The notes under the pieces were generated by a model that saw only the letters and a list, made by a program, of their open reading frames with translations, did not search any database and had not been told where the DNA came from. Below, in pieces: positions 60,638 through 64,000 of a stretch of DNA of 64,000 nt. Source of the DNA: Flavobacteriaceae bacterium (GTDB lineage: Bacteria > Bacteroidota > Bacteroidia > Flavobacteriales > Flavobacteriaceae); contig JABXHN010000010.1 of the NCBI GenBank assembly GCA_013373635.1, positions 124,001-188,000 on the forward strand, given 5' to 3'. A program made the position numbers and the translations under genes. Each line of letters begins with the position of its first letter. Position 1 is the first letter of the stretch.

Positions 60638-62461
60638 ATGAAAGGTTTATTTAAGCATTTCAAAGGAGATTTTTTTGGAGGTATTACAGCTGGAATAGTT
60701 GCCTTACCTCTAGCTTTAGCCTTTGGGGTTTCTTCGGGACTAGGACCAGACGCTGGTTTGTACGGAGCGATCTTTATTGGAATTTTTGCAGCGATGTTTG
60801 GAGGAACTCCCTCTCAGATTTCAGGGCCAACAGCTCCGATGACCGCAGTGAGTTTACTCATTGTATCAGGAATTGTAGGAGCTTATGACGGAGATATATC
60901 AAGAGCACTTCCAGCGATACTTACAGTTTTTATCCTCTCGGGGATTATTCAAATCGTCTTGGGATCACTTCAATTAGGGAAATATATCAAGTATATCCCT
61001 TATCCCGTGGTATCTGGATTTATGACCGCGATAGGGGTCATTATTATCGCAACACAATTACTCCCTTCTATGGGCTATTATCCAAAAGATGATTTGGTCT
61101 ATGTGGAGACTTTTAAGGCTCAGGCGGAAGAGGTCCTTTTAGAGAAGATTTTAAAAGACGAAGCAGGTGAGGGCTATTTAGTACTCGAAGATTTTACTGA
61201 AACAGAGCGCAGGGCAGCACTCATCTCTGAAGATGAAATCGCTCAAGAAGCAAAGTTATTGGCAAATGATCACTCCAAATCTGTATATGGAGCCTTGAGC
61301 ATACTACCTCGAGCTATTCAGAATATTAATTATTTAGAATTTGTTCTGGCGTTTATGACGATACTGATCATCTATGGATTTAAAAAGATTACTATAGCAG
61401 TCCCCTCGACACTTGTCGCATTGTTGGCGGTTTCATCAGCAGCCTATTTTTTAAACCTAAACTATATGACCATCGCTCAGATTCCTCAGGGATTTCCAAT
61501 GCCTCGATTGGAGATTTTCACTGAGTTTTCATTTGGAGCCATATCCCCTTATTTATTTACAGCCCTATCACTCGCTCTTTTAGGAGCCATCGACTCACTC
61601 TTGACCTCGGTTGTAGCAGACAATATGACTAAGACCAAACACAATCCTAATAAGGAGCTTATTGGTCAGGGAATCGGAAATGCTGTCGCAGGTCTATTTG
61701 GAGGAATACCTGGTGCTGGAGCAACGATCAGAACGGTTGTAAATATCAATGCCGGTGGAAAAACTAGACTTTCCGGAATTATTGCTGGATTGTTACTCTT
61801 AGTTGTTTTATTAGCCCTTGGACCAATTGCTTCAAAAATACCTGCAGCAGTACTCTCAGGAATTTTGATTACGGTAGGGATTGGAGTAATGGATTACAAA
61901 GGACTTAAAGCAATACCTCATATTCCCATTGGAGAAATTGCAATTATGGTAGTCGTACTCTTGCTCTCTGTATTTTGGGATTTAGTAAGTGCTGTAGGGA
62001 TTGGATTGGTTCTCGCCTCACTGATCTTCATGAAAAAGATGGGGGATGCCACCGCACAGCAAACTAAGATCACTCCTGTGAGTCATAAAGAGGATGAGGA
62101 TCATATGCTCAGTAAAGAGGTCTATGTCAAAAAATTAGAGGGCCCCTTATTCTTTGGTTCTACTTCTGATCTTCAGGAACTTGCAAAGAAAGTCCCCAAT
62201 GAAATCAAACACATTATCCTTGTAATGGATAAATCTTCTTATATCGACCAAACTGGGCTTTATGCTTTAGAAGAAATGATTATCGGATGGGAAATGAACT
62301 CAATAGAAGTGTATTTAGTAGGGATTCAATCACAGCCTCGATTGCGCTTAGAACGCATTAGTATTATTCCAAAATTGATATCAAAAGAACAGATATTCAA
62401 GAGCATAGAGGATTGTTTAGCATACATTAAGGCTTTAACTACTCAAAAGCAAGAAGCGTAA
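60638..62461 (+). CDS. SulP family transporter linked to carbonic anhydrase
   Basis: The 607-residue SLC26/SulP protein starts D-F-F-G-G-I-T-A-G-I-V-A-L-P-L-A-L-A-F-G and has about 12-14 helices with G-P-T-A-P-M-T-A-V. A C-terminal STAS domain (about 480-600; P-L-F-F-G-S-T-S-D-L) ends it. An unusual acidic loop of about 55 residues (about 150-205, many Glu) lies between helices and is absent from the SulP protein at 41.5 kb. The linkage to carbonic anhydrase suggests bicarbonate as substrate, as in BicA-like transporters; this is inferred from context. Confidence 0.95.
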   Translation: MKGLFKHFKGDFFGGITAGIVALPLALAFGVSSGLGPDAGLYGAIFIGIFAAMFGGTPSQISGPTAPMTAVSLLIVSGIVGAYDGDISRALPAILTVFILSGIIQIVLGSLQLGKYIKYIPYPVVSGFMTAIGVIIIATQLLPSMGYYPKDDLVYVETFKAQAEEVLLEKILKDEAGEGYLVLEDFTETERRAALISEDEIAQEAKLLANDHSKSVYGALSILPRAIQNINYLEFVLAFMTILIIYGFKKITIAVPSTLVALLAVSSAAYFLNLNYMTIAQIPQGFPMPRLEIFTEFSFGAISPYLFTALSLALLGAIDSLLTSVVADNMTKTKHNPNKELIGQGIGNAVAGLFGGIPGAGATIRTVVNINAGGKTRLSGIIAGLLLLVVLLALGPIASKIPAAVLSGILITVGIGVMDYKGLKAIPHIPIGEIAIMVVVLLLSVFWDLVSAVGIGLVLASLIFMKKMGDATAQQTKITPVSHKEDEDHMLSKEVYVKKLEGPLFFGSTSDLQELAKKVPNEIKHIILVMDKSSYIDQTGLYALEEMIIGWEMNSIEVYLVGIQSQPRLRLERISIIPKLISKEQIFKSIEDCLAYIKALTTQKQEA

Positions 62462-62501
62462 AAGAAACGGATTAGATTGCGTCTGTAACGCTAGTTTTTA
62501 T

Positions 62502-62509
62502 TAAATTTG
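62502..62509 (+). promoter_or_regulatory. -7 box upstream of pheS
   Basis: TAAATTTG, full match to TAnnTTTG, with a possible TTG 22 bp upstream. Predicted start is about 62514, at the beginning of the hairpin that precedes pheS. Confidence 0.5.
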
Positions 62510-62510
62510 C

Positions 62511-62550
62511 ATGCGCTACAAAGTTTCAATTGTAGCGCATCAATTTTTTT
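62511..62550 (+). terminator. Terminator-like hairpin directly upstream of pheS
   Basis: A perfect 11-bp stem (ATGCGCTACAA at 62511-62521, TTGTAGCGCAT at 62530-62540), 8-nt loop, followed after three bases by TTTTTTT (62544-62550). The pheS ATG is only 5 bp further on. It may end the carbonic anhydrase-SulP transcript, or act as an attenuator for pheS, or both. Confidence 0.75.
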
Positions 62551-62555
62551 AAGTT

Positions 62556-63575
62556 ATGCTTGACCAATTAGAAAAACATTTAGAAGAAGTTGCTTCATTC
62601 CACAGTTCTAATGCTGATGAAATTGAGGCGTTTAGAATCAAATACCTAGGTAAAAAAGGAATTTTAAACGACTTATTTGCTTCTTTTAAAAGTGTTCCAA
62701 ATGAACAAAAGAAGGAGTTTGGAAGCCAGCTCAACAACTTAAAAAATGCTGCGACTGAAAAAGTTAACAGTCTTAAGGCTGATTTAGATACTAAGAGTGA
62801 CACAAAGGGCGTATACGGTGATTTGAGTAGACCAGGGGAGCCTATTCCACTTGGAGCAAGACATCCAATATCTATTGTTAAGAATCGAATTATTGAAATC
62901 TTCTCAAACATTGGTTTTAACGTTTCTGAAGGACCAGAAATGGAAGATGATTGGCATAATTTTACGGCCTTAAATTTACCTGAACACCACCCTGCTAGAG
63001 ATATGCAGGACACCTTTTTTATTCAAACAGATCCGGATATCTTACTGAGAACTCACACCTCTTCGGTACAGGTTCGCTATATGGAAAACAACAAACCTCC
63101 TATCCGAACTATATCTCCGGGTAGAGTATACAGAAATGAAGCGATATCTGCTCGTTCACACTGTTTCTTTCATCAGGTAGAAGGATTGTATATCGATAAG
63201 GATGTTTCGTTTGCAGACTTAAAGCAAACACTTCAGTATTTTACGGAATCCCTATTCGGAAAATCAAAGATTCGATTAAGACCTTCGTATTTCCCTTTTA
63301 CGGAGCCCAGTGCTGAGGTTGATGTCTATTGGGGATTGGAAACGGAAACCGACTATAAAATGACTAAAGGAACTGGTTGGTTAGAAATTATGGGATGTGG
63401 TATGGTGGATCCAAATGTACTTCGAAACTGTGGAATTGATCCCAAAGAGTACTCAGGATTTGCTTTCGGTATGGGAATTGACCGTATTGCACTTTTACTA
63501 CATCAGATCTCAGATATTCGTCTCTTGAGTGAAAACGATATTCGCTTCTTAGAGCAGTTTAAAAGCGCTCTCTAA
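62556..63575 (+). CDS. pheS: Phenylalanyl-tRNA synthetase, alpha subunit
   Basis: PheS, with PheT, charges tRNA-Phe. The 339-residue protein has an N-terminal coiled coil (about 1-80) and class II motifs: motif 2 around R-N-E-A-I-S-A-R-S-H-C-F-F-H-Q-V-E and motif 3 in F-G-M-G-I-D-R-I-A-L-L. R-T-H-T-S-S-V-Q-V-R and G-C-G-M-V are family-specific. pheT is not directly downstream; the next gene is convergent, so PheT must be encoded elsewhere. Confidence 0.98.
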   Translation: MLDQLEKHLEEVASFHSSNADEIEAFRIKYLGKKGILNDLFASFKSVPNEQKKEFGSQLNNLKNAATEKVNSLKADLDTKSDTKGVYGDLSRPGEPIPLGARHPISIVKNRIIEIFSNIGFNVSEGPEMEDDWHNFTALNLPEHHPARDMQDTFFIQTDPDILLRTHTSSVQVRYMENNKPPIRTISPGRVYRNEAISARSHCFFHQVEGLYIDKDVSFADLKQTLQYFTESLFGKSKIRLRPSYFPFTEPSAEVDVYWGLETETDYKMTKGTGWLEIMGCGMVDPNVLRNCGIDPKEYSGFAFGMGIDRIALLLHQISDIRLLSENDIRFLEQFKSAL

Positions 63576-64000
63576 TCAGCCCCACTGATTATAGGGATTC
63601 TTACTCAAATACAAATTGTAATAACGATGATCTGAAGTCACTTCAGCACCTAGCCATTCTGGCTTTTCGAAGGATTCCTCTTCATCATCTAATTCTATTT
63701 CAGCAAGAATAAGTCCTTTGTTAGCTCCTTTAAACACATCCACTTCAAAGACTTTACCTTTAAAAGGCACTAGATAGCGATCTTTGATGATGGTCCCTTC
63801 TTCACATAGGGGGAGTAGTGCATCAACTTCTTTAGTACTTAGAGGTTTTTCCCACTCAAAACGAGACATTCCATTTTCACTTGAGGTTCCTTTTACGGTA
63901 ATAAATCCCCCCTCAGAGGTCTTTCTGATGCGTACAGAGCGATCGGGGTCTGAATTTAAATATCCCTGTGCTATTACATAAGAGGAGCTAGCCTCAGAGA
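63576..64000 (-). CDS. CYTH domain protein, 5' end outside window
   Basis: The frame runs without stop from 63576 to the right window edge, at least 141 residues. Reading inwards from the edge the translation contains Y-V-I-A-Q-G-Y-L, R-S-V-R-I-R-K and G-F-I-T-V-K-G-T, then F-E-W-E-K-P-L, E-V-D-V-F-K-G and L-I-L-A-E-I-E-L. These are the CYTH (class IV adenylate cyclase/thiamine triphosphatase) basic and acidic motifs. The Met at 63869 is internal and not the start. The family probably hydrolyses inorganic triphosphate or nucleotide substrates. It is convergent with pheS with no bases between stop codons. Confidence 0.9.
   Translation of the reverse strand, partial: SEASSSYVIAQGYLNSDPDRSVRIRKTSEGGFITVKGTSSENGMSRFEWEKPLSTKEVDALLPLCEEGTIIKDRYLVPFKGKVFEVDVFKGANKGLILAEIELDDEEESFEKPEWLGAEVTSDHRYYNLYLSKNPYNQWG

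Overview
The window is a gene-dense, AT-rich stretch (GC in the high 30s judged by eye, not calculated) of a chromosome from Bacteroidota, almost certainly a marine-type Flavobacteriaceae member. The basis is the three SusC/FecA-type TonB-dependent receptors, promoter boxes of the Bacteroidota form TTG-N17-23-TAnnTTTG with few Shine-Dalgarno sequences, a complete bat (aerotolerance) operon, a long IleS of the type common in Bacteroidota, and Bacteroidota-type L32, RibE, PdxA and DksA-like proteins. I see no rRNA, tRNA, insertion sequence, prophage or CRISPR array. No gene-free stretch exceeds 300 bases.

Layout: 1-2.4 kb holds a left-truncated propeller/membrane protein, a YciI protein and two small envelope proteins. 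2.4-5.9 kb (minus) is a sugar-catabolism-like trio (Gfo/Idh/MocA, PqqB-like metallo-hydrolase, TIM-barrel isomerase). 6-11.1 kb has a Kazal-domain lipoprotein, a TonB receptor, a TauE/SafE permease and a sodium:solute symporter. 11.1-17 kb is housekeeping (riboflavin synthase, PdxA, YceD-L32, FabH-AccB-AccC). 17-27 kb has an FAD oxidoreductase, a TonB receptor, Pgi, an M23 peptidase, UvrC and 5-formyl-THF cyclo-ligase. 27-36 kb has a small XRE-regulated membrane-protein unit, then ileS-DksA-like-hypothetical-lspA and recO-TonB receptor. 36-50.5 kb is mixed metabolism (GdhA, a Cys/Met PLP enzyme, SulP, GpsA, ALDH, PfkB kinase, SDR, AKR). 50.6-59.5 kb is the moxR-DUF58-batA-E operon. 60-62.5 kb is a carbonic anhydrase-SulP pair, followed by pheS and a right-truncated CYTH protein.

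The signals I consider most worth following are non-coding. One is a candidate small RNA of about 105 nt downstream of uvrC, with its own promoter, a 5' hairpin and an intrinsic terminator; a related element lies between the SulP gene and gpsA. A pair of matching inverted-repeat operators flanks the promoter of the membrane protein-XRE unit. A terminator-like hairpin sits between a consensus promoter box and the pheS start codon. A recurring arrangement places the -7 box exactly 4 bp from the start codon and predicts leaderless mRNAs. Nine of ten convergent gene junctions have 6 bp or less between stop codons. I found no protein-coding system that I can honestly call new; the bat operon and its neighbours are of known type with some local peculiarities.
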